NCBI GenBank assembly: GCA_027460525.1
Contig: JAPZAS010000029.1
Span: forward strand, 1 to 64,000
Source: Candidatus Methanoperedens sp.
GTDB taxonomy: Archaea; Halobacteriota; Methanosarcinia; Methanosarcinales; Methanoperedenaceae
Reading direction: 5' to 3'
Length of the DNA: 64,000 nt
Shown in pieces: positions 53,807-62,714 of the stretch (positions are counted from its first letter, which is position 1; each line of letters begins with the position of its first letter). Under the pieces are notes generated by a model, which did no database searches, was not told the origin of the DNA, and saw only the letters and a program-made list of their open reading frames with translations. The position numbers were made by a program, and so were the translations under genes.

Positions 53807-54825
53807 AGTAGAGCATGCACCTCTCTAAATACACTTGAGTTATAATTTTGAGGTATTTCAACTTCATAAATAGGCACTTCTTTCAAAAATTTTTCTAAAT
53901 TTATCCTCAAGCGATCCCAATGCATTGCAATTCCACTCATAGGAAAAACAAAGGTATATGCTAGCATATATTTATAAAAATGCAGGAGTATCATTTCTCC
54001 TCGATTATTTTCAATCAATTTACCAACAGCTTCATTAAGGCTGATGTTATTCTTTTTAATGGTTCCTTTATTTGTTCGGCTAATAAAGAAAAGTGCATCC
54101 AACCTGGCTGAGTTCGCTATTGATTTATCGCACTTCTTATAATCGGCTTTATTATGGAGGTATTTAATTAAATTAATTCGATCAAAAATGCCATTGAATT
54201 CTTCGGTTGATAGATACTTGCATTTAAAGTCAAAAGTTATTGGAGAAATAGGAAAACATAGTATTTTATCTTTTTGGATAATAACTCTATCATCACCCAA
54301 CCATTTGAATCCATCTTTTCGAACAAAATCCATAGTGAGTGTTGATTTAAAAGCACTGGGTCTTCCTGCCAATATATACCCTTTATTATTATTAGTGACA
54401 CCAGCAGCATGAATGAAAAGGTGACCTTTTTTACAGAGTTTATATTCAATGAATGGCTGCAGTATAAAATTTTGAGGCACTCGATCATGGAAAAGTGCTT
54501 CTGATCCAGATACTTTACCGTTATAATTTATAGTTGTTGACCCATCTTCAAATCCAAATATTTCTACTTCCCATTTTGCTCTTCCTCCGGAATCCTTGCA
54601 ATAAAGATAATTTTCTTTGATATGGTATTTATGGTCTAGAAGATAGCAATCATTATTTGAAGGAGTAAATTTTCCTATGTTAAGTATAATGTCTGGTGCA
54701 TCCATTTCTTTAACTTCAAAAAACGCGAAGGGTAAATTTAAATCTCTTACGTAATCACGCTTATTATCTCGGATTATTTGAAATTTTATTAAATTGTGGA
54801 TATTATAGTTAAGTATTTGTTTCAT
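53803..54825 (-). CDS. HPr-kinase-like P-loop protein with altered Walker A (paralogue 1)
   Basis: A 340-residue protein related to the C-terminal kinase domain of HPr kinase (HprK). The P-loop is GRPSAFKS at residues 154-161: the Lys and Ser are kept, but the Gly before Lys is replaced by Phe, which may weaken ATP binding. WLGDDRVII follows, where HprK has its acidic site. The first 120 residues are beta-rich and shared with the next gene. No HPr or phosphotransferase gene is in the window, so it likely has another substrate. It overlaps the next gene by 17 bases. Its role in the polysaccharide cluster is unknown. Confidence 0.75.
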   Translation of the reverse strand: MKQILNYNIHNLIKFQIIRDNKRDYVRDLNLPFAFFEVKEMDAPDIILNIGKFTPSNNDCYLLDHKYHIKENYLYCKDSGGRAKWEVEIFGFEDGSTTINYNGKVSGSEALFHDRVPQNFILQPFIEYKLCKKGHLFIHAAGVTNNNKGYILAGRPSAFKSTLTMDFVRKDGFKWLGDDRVIIQKDKILCFPISPITFDFKCKYLSTEEFNGIFDRINLIKYLHNKADYKKCDKSIANSARLDALFFISRTNKGTIKKNNISLNEAVGKLIENNRGEMILLHFYKYMLAYTFVFPMSGIAMHWDRLRINLEKFLKEVPIYEVEIPQNYNSSVFREVHALL

Positions 54826-55852
54826 TAATTATCGCCAAAATTTTTTCAAATGTTTTTGTATCGTACTTTTGTGGGACTTCAACTTTATAAAAAGGTATGT
54901 TTTCAGGCAAGTGATTCTTCAGATTCTCTTTATACATCTTCCAATGATTCGCAAACTTGCTATCTGGGAAAATATATGAGTACTCCACCAAATGCTTAGT
55001 AAATGGGAGAGATTCAAGTTTCTGGCTCACAACCAAATGACAAATTAATTCATCACGTGATATCCTATTTACCTTAAATTCATCTTTTGGGATTAGAAGA
55101 AAAACAGCAGACAACATACATTCATTAATTATTGAATTTGGGAATACTTCCATAGGATATAATGTCGTAAATATTTTAATATATCCAAAAGTCATTTTAT
55201 ATAATAAATTTTTCAGACCTAAAATAATATTACTTTTAACTCCAATATTTTTTTTGATTAATGGGGATAAATTATAAGTAAAAATATTTAATTGTGAAAG
55301 AAAACCAACAGCTTTCTTATCATGGATTATTGTGTAATCATCGCTTAAAAAGTCCCATCCTTCCTCGACAAAATGTAATGCAATTGTGGTTTTGCCAGCA
55401 CCACTTCGTGAAGGAAATAAAATACCACGGGAATTTTTGTTTATGCATGACCCATGGATAAATGGATAGCCTTTCTGATTCATTTTAATACGCATTAAAA
55501 TATCTATTAAATGACCAGATATAGCCATACTACTTAAAAAATTACCCGAAACACGAACTATAGTATTTTCATTCTCAAACCCAGATATTTCAAATTTCCA
55601 TTTTGTAAATTTATACGAATCCTCACTACAATACAAATAATCTTTTTTAATATAATATATATTATTAATGATTTGGCAATCTGAATTTGCAGGATCAAAT
55701 TTTCCTAAATACACAATAAAATCATATTCTTTACTATTTTCACTTTCAAAACTTTTATATTTGCTACATACTTTATTAAATTGATATTTAGATGACCCTG
55801 TATTCACAAGTTTAAATTTTATTGTGTTATGAATATTATAATATTTTTCCAT
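54809..55852 (-). CDS. HPr-kinase-like P-loop protein with canonical Walker A (paralogue 2)
   Basis: A 347-residue paralogue of the downstream gene. Here the P-loop is canonical, SRSGAGKTT (Lys154), followed by GWDFLSDDYTIIHD with the acidic pair expected for phosphate transfer. The two proteins share their N-terminal domain (YNIHNTIKFKLV compared with YNIHNLIKFQII), the YCxxD-type segment and the C-terminal IPFYKVEVPQ/VPIYEVEIPQ ending. One intact and one altered P-loop suggest a hetero-pair with an active and a regulatory subunit. This is inference. Confidence 0.78.
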   Translation of the reverse strand: MEKYYNIHNTIKFKLVNTGSSKYQFNKVCSKYKSFESENSKEYDFIVYLGKFDPANSDCQIINNIYYIKKDYLYCSEDSYKFTKWKFEISGFENENTIVRVSGNFLSSMAISGHLIDILMRIKMNQKGYPFIHGSCINKNSRGILFPSRSGAGKTTIALHFVEEGWDFLSDDYTIIHDKKAVGFLSQLNIFTYNLSPLIKKNIGVKSNIILGLKNLLYKMTFGYIKIFTTLYPMEVFPNSIINECMLSAVFLLIPKDEFKVNRISRDELICHLVVSQKLESLPFTKHLVEYSYIFPDSKFANHWKMYKENLKNHLPENIPFYKVEVPQKYDTKTFEKILAIINETNT

Positions 55853-55876
55853 TTTAAATAAACCAAATACTTTTTA

Positions 55877-56029
55877 TTATAAGAAAGTTTCGAAAAAGGG
55901 TTCAAACTTCCACAGTGTTTCACCTGAATTATCTACATCCCACACCATTTTCATTTTTCTCTTTTTCCAATTCTCTCGCGATCTCAAATTGATTACATTG
56001 TGTAGATTATAATATAATGTCTCGTTCAT
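55877..56029 (-). pseudogene. 50-residue stub of a third HPr-kinase-like paralogue
   Basis: The frame from ATG 56029 gives MNETLYYNLHNVINLRSREN, which resembles the beginnings of the two following genes, and stops after 50 codons. The P-loop domain is missing. It sits directly upstream of the paralogue pair, as expected for a tandem duplicate that lost most of its length. It could be a small functional N-terminal domain, but decay is the simpler reading. Confidence 0.6.
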
Positions 56030-56041
56030 TTTAAATCACTC

Positions 56042-56704
56042 TTAAACTTTCTCCGCTACTATTAATGGGCACTTTCCAAATATGTGAAAATGTTTTGCCA
56101 AAAATTCATTATCATTTAAAAGAGGAAACTCTACAGATTCAATGGATTTTATTTTTAACCCAGACCGCTTTATCATACGGCTCCAGCCATATGAACTATG
56201 TGAAAATTTATGAAGTTTTGAGTGTCCAAGTTTTATCCCAATTATATCATACCAATTTGGTGCTGTAAAAATAAATCTTCCTCCTCTTTTTAGTAGCGTA
56301 TATATTTTTGTTAAATATCTATTAGCAATATCAGGGTCTAAATGCTCTAGAACATCCAGAGCTGTAATATAATCAAATTCTAAATTTCTAAATTCTTCAT
56401 TTGGTTCTATGATATCCCTCTTAATAATCAAGATATTCTTATAGTCGGAGAATCTCTTAGAACAGAAAACTACAGCATTGTCATCTGTGTCCACACCATA
56501 CACAAAATTGAACCTATCTGTGATACGATCAATTAACTCGCCTGTCCCGACACCGATATCGCATAATATATCACCACCTTCAATTTTCAGAGAAACTTTA
56601 TTCATTTTTTTTGCATTTAAATTTAGACAATAAGAGTATTGTTTATGCAATTCATCATAATCAATTGGACCTTTTATATTACCATCTCCATATTTTTCGA
56701 ACAT
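56042..56704 (-). CDS. Class I SAM-dependent methyltransferase
   Basis: A 220-residue methyltransferase. The SAM motif is ILCDIGVGTGELI, then VYGVDTDDNAV, and motif IV is DYITALDVLEHLDP. A positively charged C-terminal part may contact the acceptor. It is one of four methyltransferases in the cluster. No N-terminal extension or membrane segment is present. Confidence 0.88.
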   Translation of the reverse strand: MFEKYGDGNIKGPIDYDELHKQYSYCLNLNAKKMNKVSLKIEGGDILCDIGVGTGELIDRITDRFNFVYGVDTDDNAVVFCSKRFSDYKNILIIKRDIIEPNEEFRNLEFDYITALDVLEHLDPDIANRYLTKIYTLLKRGGRFIFTAPNWYDIIGIKLGHSKLHKFSHSSYGWSRMIKRSGLKIKSIESVEFPLLNDNEFLAKHFHIFGKCPLIVAEKV

Positions 56705-56747
56705 AGTTTATTAAATTGATATTAAGTGATTTTACCTATAATCTTAT

Positions 56748-57227
56748 TCATTCAATCACATTAAGATTACGTATATATTTTTTTAGTTCATATATTAATT
56801 TATTTTCTTTTTGTTTAATAGAGGAATATTCTTCAATATTTTTCAATTTTTGTTCTAAATCTTTTATGTTTTCGACTATTATTAAAATCCCCTCTTTCTC
56901 CAATTCTTTTGCAATATCCATTTGATGATCATCAAAATGTTCTTTAAATTGTTTTCTTCGAGGTACAACAATATTTAATTTATTATGTTTCAATGCAGAA
57001 ATTATACATCCAACACCAGCATGAGATACTATTACCCTTGAGTTTTCAAATAATTTCTCAATTTCTTCATTAGAAGTAAATCTAAAATATTCTGCATTTT
57101 CAGGAATATATTTTGTATTGCTGATTTGCATTATTACCTTCTCATCTATTTTTCCTGCAATGTAATCCATTTCTATAATAAGTCTAGAAAAGTCCCATGA
57201 ACTTGTTCCCACCGTTACAAAGATCAT
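56748..57227 (-). CDS. Alg13-like glycosyltransferase donor-binding subunit
   Basis: A 159-residue protein like the C-terminal half of UDP-GlcNAc transferases (Alg13, PssE, EpsF types). The start MIFVTVGTSSWDFSRLI and the central VIVSHAGVGCIISALKHNK with IVVPRRKQFKEHFDDHQ are family signatures for nucleotide-sugar binding. It needs a partner for the acceptor and membrane; that partner is the overlapping upstream Alg14-like gene. Confidence 0.92.
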   Translation of the reverse strand: MIFVTVGTSSWDFSRLIIEMDYIAGKIDEKVIMQISNTKYIPENAEYFRFTSNEEIEKLFENSRVIVSHAGVGCIISALKHNKLNIVVPRRKQFKEHFDDHQMDIAKELEKEGILIIVENIKDLEQKLKNIEEYSSIKQKENKLIYELKKYIRNLNVIE

Positions 57228-57700
57228 ACCACACGCCCCTTATACATTGCTTTTCTATAAAATCTAAGCATACTCTTCCATTGAACTAAAAACAAATCTG
57301 CTATTGGGTAGATAATTCTTCCAGTGCCGGAAGGCTGATTTACTCGAGCTATACTTTCTATATAAATTATTTTTGCTCCAAATAACTTACCTAAATAACA
57401 AAGTGGAATGGTAGATCCTCCACCTGTACTTACTATCACTTGTGGTTTTTCTGTAAGTAAAATCCTTAAACATGAAAACATTAGCTTAATCATGTAAAAC
57501 AATTCAATAGGAATTATAAAAACTCTATGCTTAACATTATATTGCTCTCTAACATAATATACACCAGCAATCTCTTTTAAATCCCTCGTAGTTTCAGCAA
57601 AAGTAGTAACAAAAAATATTTCATGACCCCCAAAAGCTTCAATAATGCTCAACATCTCATCAAGATGTCCACCCTCTGCGCACTCAAGACAAATTTTCAT
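57224..57700 (-). CDS. Alg14-like glycosyltransferase membrane subunit
   Basis: A 158-residue protein like Alg14/PssD, which anchors Alg13-type subunits to the membrane and binds the lipid acceptor. Features are CLECAEGGHLDEMLSIIEAF at the N-terminus, VIVSTGGGSTIPLCYLGKLF centrally, and KIIYIESIARVNQPS. It overlaps both neighbours by four bases. Together the pair would add a GlcNAc-type sugar to a polyprenyl carrier. Confidence 0.92.
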   Translation of the reverse strand: MKICLECAEGGHLDEMLSIIEAFGGHEIFFVTTFAETTRDLKEIAGVYYVREQYNVKHRVFIIPIELFYMIKLMFSCLRILLTEKPQVIVSTGGGSTIPLCYLGKLFGAKIIYIESIARVNQPSGTGRIIYPIADLFLVQWKSMLRFYRKAMYKGRVV

Positions 57701-58422
57701 ACTTGGCCAACCTTTTCGGCTGTTACTAACAAACTACCACCAAGTAGGTTTACTAAAGGACTCGATTCAATTAATGGTTCCATCTTTTTTATAAGTTTCC
57801 AGATTCCTTTCGGATTTGATGGAGCAAAACTTATTCCATTTATATTCCTAACAGTAAAACCGCACTTAGAAAATCTTCGCTTCACATATAGATAATTTAA
57901 CGGGCGATGCCCTCTTGTCTTCCAGCTCTTTCCAAACTTTGCTCTATATTGCACAAAAGCCAAAGGATTCCATTCATTTCCCTCCACTGCGAACAAAATT
58001 CCACTTTGTTTCAAAACCCTATTTATCTCTTTGATGGGTTCTGTGATGTCTGAAAAATGATGTAATATTGCCCCACAAAATACTGCATCCATTGATTCAT
58101 CCTCAAAAGGTAGATTAATTCCATCCCCACAAATATATTCACAATTTTTATCTATATTCTTGGCGATTTTGACATTGCTGTATGTAATATCTAACCCAAT
58201 AACACTATCGAATGATCTTTTGAGATATGGTGTAAATGCAGCAGTTCCACATCCAAAGTCTAAAACACGTTGTGCATTTATTTCAAAGACACCCAAGAAC
58301 TTAAGAACTCTTAAGATTTTTTTTTCATCCCATGGATTAGTTCGATATTTTAAACCCATAATTTCAAATGCATTTTTATGATATGAAATTTCGTCATTAG
58401 CATATTGGATTTCTTTTTTCAT
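57697..58422 (-). CDS. Class I SAM-dependent methyltransferase
   Basis: A 241-residue enzyme. The SAM site is VLDFGCGTAAFTPYL, followed by VIGLDITYSNVKIAK and the motif AVFCGAILHHFSD. The C-terminal part is basic (LNYLYVKRRFSKCGF). It overlaps the glycosyltransferase gene upstream and the Alg14-like gene downstream by four bases each. It probably methylates a sugar of the surface polymer. Confidence 0.9.
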   Translation of the reverse strand: MKKEIQYANDEISYHKNAFEIMGLKYRTNPWDEKKILRVLKFLGVFEINAQRVLDFGCGTAAFTPYLKRSFDSVIGLDITYSNVKIAKNIDKNCEYICGDGINLPFEDESMDAVFCGAILHHFSDITEPIKEINRVLKQSGILFAVEGNEWNPLAFVQYRAKFGKSWKTRGHRPLNYLYVKRRFSKCGFTVRNINGISFAPSNPKGIWKLIKKMEPLIESSPLVNLLGGSLLVTAEKVGQV

Positions 58423-59609
58423 TTAACACCTTTTGTTGTCGTATTTTGATTGGATTGTACATATATCGCCTCTGTCTTTTCAGCAATTTTCTCCCAAGAA
58501 TAATTCTTAACTTTCATTTTCCCATTTAGTCCCAATTTTTTTTTCATATCTTCATTCTCTAACAAGTAAATTATAGCATTAGCTAATGCCTCTGTGTTTT
58601 TTGGTTGAACCAATAAACCATTTTCTCCGTCCTTAACAATATCTGGTATTCCACCAATATTTGATGCTACAATCGGAACACCACATGCCATTGCCTCTAA
58701 ATTTACAATGCCAAAACTTTCGGTATTCATTGTTGAAGGGAGTATAAACACATCCGCTGCCTTATAATATAATGGCTTCAAACCATCTTCGACAAATCCC
58801 ACAAATCTAACATTTTTTTCAACCCTTATTTTTTTTGATAGGATCTCAAGTTCATCATGCATCACACCTTTTCCAGCAAATACCAACTCAACATCGGACA
58901 CATTTTTTATGATCTTTGGCATCGCCTTTAAAAGCACTTCTGGACCTTTATATGGAGATAGATAACCAAAGAATAACAATATTTTTTTATTAAGAGGAAG
59001 ACACAATTTCTTTCTGCAATCTTCTTTCGAATAAGAAATATTAAAATCCCTATAATTTATCCCGTTTGGGATCACAACGATTTTTTCCCTGTACTTTCTC
59101 AAGAACTTCGATTCATTAATATAATATTCTGAAGGAGAAATGATAGCATCCGCATAGCTTAAAACCTTATCAACCAGATATTTATTATGAAAGGCTACAC
59201 CTACTCTGCGAATAAGTCCACCATAACTTTCCACCCAATCGCCATGATATGTAACTATGAATGGATTTTTATTTTTCTTTGCATATCTTAAACCTGCTAA
59301 AGGTCCTGGTGGAATATCAAAATGTGTATGAATGATATCCACATTATGATCCATAGGTTTTTTGAACATTCCGAATGAGATATTAGAGGTATGTATCCTG
59401 AAATTTGTACCATAACGATAAATTGTCACGTTTTCATTTTTGTCGATTGAATCATCAGAATTAATTGAAGTAGTGAACACATTGACTTCATGACCTCGCT
59501 TGGCCATCTCAGCAGATAGATAATATGCTGCCAGAGAAGAACCACCGTATACATAGTCCTTATGCTGTTGGCTGTATGGAAACTTTGTGACAAAATAGCC
59601 AATCTTCAT
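58419..59609 (-). CDS. Family-4 glycosyltransferase
   Basis: A 396-residue GT-B enzyme. It has a Gly-rich N-terminus with YVYGGSSLAAYYLSAEMAKR, and the donor half shows LLFFGYLSPYKGPEVLLKA and the EX7E motif in SFGIVNLEAMACGVPIVAS. It overlaps both neighbouring genes by four bases. The linkage made is unknown. Confidence 0.93.
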   Translation of the reverse strand: MKIGYFVTKFPYSQQHKDYVYGGSSLAAYYLSAEMAKRGHEVNVFTTSINSDDSIDKNENVTIYRYGTNFRIHTSNISFGMFKKPMDHNVDIIHTHFDIPPGPLAGLRYAKKNKNPFIVTYHGDWVESYGGLIRRVGVAFHNKYLVDKVLSYADAIISPSEYYINESKFLRKYREKIVVIPNGINYRDFNISYSKEDCRKKLCLPLNKKILLFFGYLSPYKGPEVLLKAMPKIIKNVSDVELVFAGKGVMHDELEILSKKIRVEKNVRFVGFVEDGLKPLYYKAADVFILPSTMNTESFGIVNLEAMACGVPIVASNIGGIPDIVKDGENGLLVQPKNTEALANAIIYLLENEDMKKKLGLNGKMKVKNYSWEKIAEKTEAIYVQSNQNTTTKGVK

Positions 59610-61054
59610 TTTTTTCTTCCCATATATTTGAAAAAAAATTTTGCCGACTTAATCATCCCATTCAATTCATGCAATCCGTTCTTTCGCAACACATTACCCA
59701 TCGCTATCGGTATATATGAAGTGGTTAAATAATATTCCTTCAGCCCTCGATCCACATAATTTTCTATATCTTCCTTCGTAAAATCAGGATACGATACAAT
59801 ACATTTCTGGAATCCATCCTTATCAAGAGATTCCTCTAGATCATCAACCAATAAAAAATTATTCTCTTTAACCCAATTATAGAACTCTGTTCCCGGCATC
59901 GGTGTTGCTATCGAAAATTGAGCGATATTTGGTTTAATTTCTTTAACAAATTTTATAGTCTTGTCTGCAGTTTCTTTTGTCTCCCCTTGCATGCCAAAGA
60001 TAAAATCTGCCAGAATCATTAGCCCAGCCTTTTTAGCATCTTTTGTAAATTTTCTGCTATCATCGGTTGTAATTCCTTTCTTTATATTTCGTAGTATCTC
60101 GTCGCTTCCGGATTCATATCCCACATCCAATAGCCTACAACCAGTTTCTTTCATTATTTTCATGGAATCGTAATCGAGGTTTGCCTTTGAATTGCACGAC
60201 CATGCGATATCAAGTTTCCTTCGTTTAATTTCGCCGCAAATTTCTTTTATCCGTTTTTTACTTATTGTAAATGTATCATCCTCGAAGAATATCTCTTTCA
60301 CTTCGTGGACTTCTTTACTAATATATTCAATCTCATCCACCACATTCTCAACACTTCTAACTCTATGTTTTCTGCCCATTAAGGTCTCTGGCCATGAACA
60401 GAACGTGCATTGATTTGGGCATCCCCTCCCTGTAAATATCTGAACCATTGGATAAAGTGTATGACCTAAGAAATAGTCTTTTATATTAAGATGCTCTATG
60501 TATATTTTTGAAACAAAAGGAATTTCTTCGAGTTCTTCAGATATGCTAAAGTTTCTATTTAAATTGTGTATAATCTTGTTATTCGACTTATATGAAATTC
60601 CTTTGACAAGCTCTAAACTACTTCCTTTTTCTAATATTTCAGCAATATCCCTGATGGTGTAATCATATTCAAATCTTGCTGCAATATCCACACCCGCGTC
60701 TAATATTCGTTCTTGAAACTGAGAAACTGGGGGACCGACCAACACTGAAATTGATTCAACCTCGGAGGTTATTGTTTTTGTGACTTCTATATCATTACTA
60801 AGGCTTTGAAAATTACTGTCCGCCACTACTAAATCTGGTTTAAATTTTTTAACATCTTCTTTCACATTTTCTAAGTTCCATCCCCAAGCAGGTGCATCCA
60901 CAAGACGGACTTTATGACCTTCTTTTTCAAGAACCCCGGTAGCATAGGATAACCAGATAGGATAATATAAAGCACCGCCTCTGCATCTTGCAGCCCATCT
61001 CGAATTTCTGCTATAACGTGGAACAAATGGGGGATTTAACATATATATTTTCAT
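59606..61054 (-). CDS. B12-binding-domain radical SAM enzyme
   Basis: A 482-residue enzyme. The N-terminal 150 residues look like a cobalamin-binding domain (MLNPPFVPRYSRNSRW, then VRLVDAPAWGWN). The radical SAM motif is CPNQCTFCSW near residue 215, followed by EIFFEDDTFTISKKR. The C-terminal part (KFVKEIKPNIAQFSIATPMPG) fits this class. Such enzymes methylate unreactive carbons or rearrange rings. In a polysaccharide cluster it may C-methylate a sugar or lipid carrier. It overlaps the glycosyltransferase gene by four bases. Confidence 0.92.
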   Translation of the reverse strand: MKIYMLNPPFVPRYSRNSRWAARCRGGALYYPIWLSYATGVLEKEGHKVRLVDAPAWGWNLENVKEDVKKFKPDLVVADSNFQSLSNDIEVTKTITSEVESISVLVGPPVSQFQERILDAGVDIAARFEYDYTIRDIAEILEKGSSLELVKGISYKSNNKIIHNLNRNFSISEELEEIPFVSKIYIEHLNIKDYFLGHTLYPMVQIFTGRGCPNQCTFCSWPETLMGRKHRVRSVENVVDEIEYISKEVHEVKEIFFEDDTFTISKKRIKEICGEIKRRKLDIAWSCNSKANLDYDSMKIMKETGCRLLDVGYESGSDEILRNIKKGITTDDSRKFTKDAKKAGLMILADFIFGMQGETKETADKTIKFVKEIKPNIAQFSIATPMPGTEFYNWVKENNFLLVDDLEESLDKDGFQKCIVSYPDFTKEDIENYVDRGLKEYYLTTSYIPIAMGNVLRKNGLHELNGMIKSAKFFFKYMGRKK

Positions 61055-61066
61055 TATTAGTCCTCT

Positions 61067-62272
61067 TTATCGTGTTGATTCGGCTCGCTCCCATAAAATA
61101 GAATACTTTTTGAATATGAAATCATACCAAGCAAAAATCATAGTATATTCATTCAGCAAAACATAGTACATGATTCTTGATATAGAGACCATTGAGCTTT
61201 TATGTTCTACTTTGTCGGTTTTATTTAATTTAGATTTTAAATATAGTAGTAAGGATAGCAACCCGACAAAAATTATCACGGTCGAAATGAAATGTATAAC
61301 AACGACCTCAAGATCCCATACAACAACATACATTAGCGGTATCCCAAGAAGAATGAAAGGAGAAAGCATTGTCAATGTCTTATGAGACGGAAATACAATA
61401 AATGCATATAAATTGCGGGGGCATAAGAAAAAGAAAAAATGTTTAAATATATTTTGAATAGTACCTGTACTTGTTCTTTTTCTCTGTTTTATTTGATCCT
61501 CATATGTCGTTGCTGCAGGCTCATAAACTGATGCAAGAGGTTCATATTTGATTTTATATCCCTTTCGCCTAACCTGTATGGTCATATCAAGATCCTCGCT
61601 AATAGTTAATGAATTGAAGTCCATGAGATCTTTTCTCCAAGCGCTAATTGTTCCTATAACAGTTGAAATACTATCCAACAAAGATTCTCCCTTCATGATA
61701 ATATCTTCAATTTCCCAGTAAAACATTTCAGAACTGGTAAGTGTTTTATTGGGATTGGAGACTATATATCTTCCACTAACCGCTCCCACATCTGGATTCT
61801 TAAAATGGGGCATCATTTCCATTAATACATTTTTATCAAATAATGAATTTGCATCTGTAATAAGTACAATATTCCCTTTCGCATGATTTTTACTCAAGTT
61901 AATTGCAGATGATTTGCCTTTTCTTTCTTTTTCTCTTATTAATTTTAATGGTGGATCAGAATCTTGCGTAATAATATTTTCAACAAGTTCAACTGTTCTA
62001 TCTTTTGACCCTGAATCTACAACTATTACTTCATATTTATCTTTTGGATAATTTAAGCAAAGCAAATTTTCAATTCGTCTTTTTATCACCTTTTCTTCAT
62101 TATATGAAGGAACTATTATGGAAACAAACGGTTGGTAAGAATAATCCTTTTCATAAGGTTTTTTCATGTAAGATATCATAACCATCAAGAATGGATAACC
62201 GACAAATTTCCAAATCAATAGAAATGATAAAATATATAATATCAGAATTATCCAGTTCATATTACCATCCAT
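61067..62272 (-). CDS. Membrane-bound family-2 glycosyltransferase
   Basis: A 401-residue protein. An N-terminal hydrophobic segment (WIILILYILSFLLIW) precedes the GT-A domain: FVSIIVPSYNEEKVIKRRIE, VIVVDSGSKDRT and the metal site LITDANSLF. The C-terminal segments (roughly 295-375) cross the membrane three or so times. The QxxRW-like region is RRKGYK...QIKQRKRTSTGT. It resembles processive or lipid-carrier glycosyltransferases. Confidence 0.92.
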   Translation of the reverse strand: MDGNMNWIILILYILSFLLIWKFVGYPFLMVMISYMKKPYEKDYSYQPFVSIIVPSYNEEKVIKRRIENLLCLNYPKDKYEVIVVDSGSKDRTVELVENIITQDSDPPLKLIREKERKGKSSAINLSKNHAKGNIVLITDANSLFDKNVLMEMMPHFKNPDVGAVSGRYIVSNPNKTLTSSEMFYWEIEDIIMKGESLLDSISTVIGTISAWRKDLMDFNSLTISEDLDMTIQVRRKGYKIKYEPLASVYEPAATTYEDQIKQRKRTSTGTIQNIFKHFFFFLCPRNLYAFIVFPSHKTLTMLSPFILLGIPLMYVVVWDLEVVVIHFISTVIIFVGLLSLLLYLKSKLNKTDKVEHKSSMVSISRIMYYVLLNEYTMIFAWYDFIFKKYSILWERAESTR

Positions 62273-62289
62273 TAATAATTAAATTTTTT

Positions 62290-62445
62290 TTAAATTTTTC
62301 CATATCCGCAGGCTCCCCCCTTCCGCCAGTTATTGATGCTCAGCACCGTGATGTAATGCTTCTTAGATAAGTGCTTCACGAACTGATGGGGTCTGTTGTG
62401 CTGGGATTTTTTTAGATCGACATTTGATGTTATTAAGACATTCAT
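62290..62445 (-). pseudogene. N-terminal fragment of a glycosyltransferase (51 residues)
   Basis: The frame from ATG 62445 reads MNVLITSNVDLKKSQHNRPH, then QFVKHLSKKHYITVLSINNW, and stops soon after. This is the opening of a family-4-like glycosyltransferase. It begins five bases after the wecB-like remnant, so an old wecB-glycosyltransferase operon was cut here. The missing remainder might correspond to the fragment at 31.0-31.3 kb, but that is only a suggestion. Confidence 0.7.
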
Positions 62446-62450
62446 TTTTG

Positions 62451-62640
62451 TTAACTTCCCATCTTAGCCACTCTTGCGATTCTCTCCGCCGCCCTCCCAT
62501 CTCCGAACGGATTCCTCCATCCATTGCTCCTTGCAAGCATATCCCTAGCACATTTCATAATCACCTCAGGATCCCCGTCCCAGCAAGCGCATTCGACCCG
62601 ACCTCGACCGTCTCGGGTCTATCGTGAGCTCGTTCTGTTT
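62451..62640 (-). pseudogene. C-terminal remnant of UDP-GlcNAc 2-epimerase (WecB-like)
   Basis: The sequence encodes THDRPETVEVGSNALAGT in one frame and then, one base out of register, DPEVIMKCARDMLARSNGWR and NPFGDGRAAERIARVAKM before a stop. These are the last 60 residues of WecB-type epimerases. The N-terminal 300 residues are missing and the remainder has a frameshift. With the wecC-like remnant at 39.5 kb, it suggests that a UDP-ManNAcA pathway once lay here. Confidence 0.82.
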
Positions 62641-62714
62641 GAATACCACTTGCTAACCTCTGCAGTTTATTTACATTCACCATCTTCATATAGTATGATA
62701 CACCCTTTAACAAA

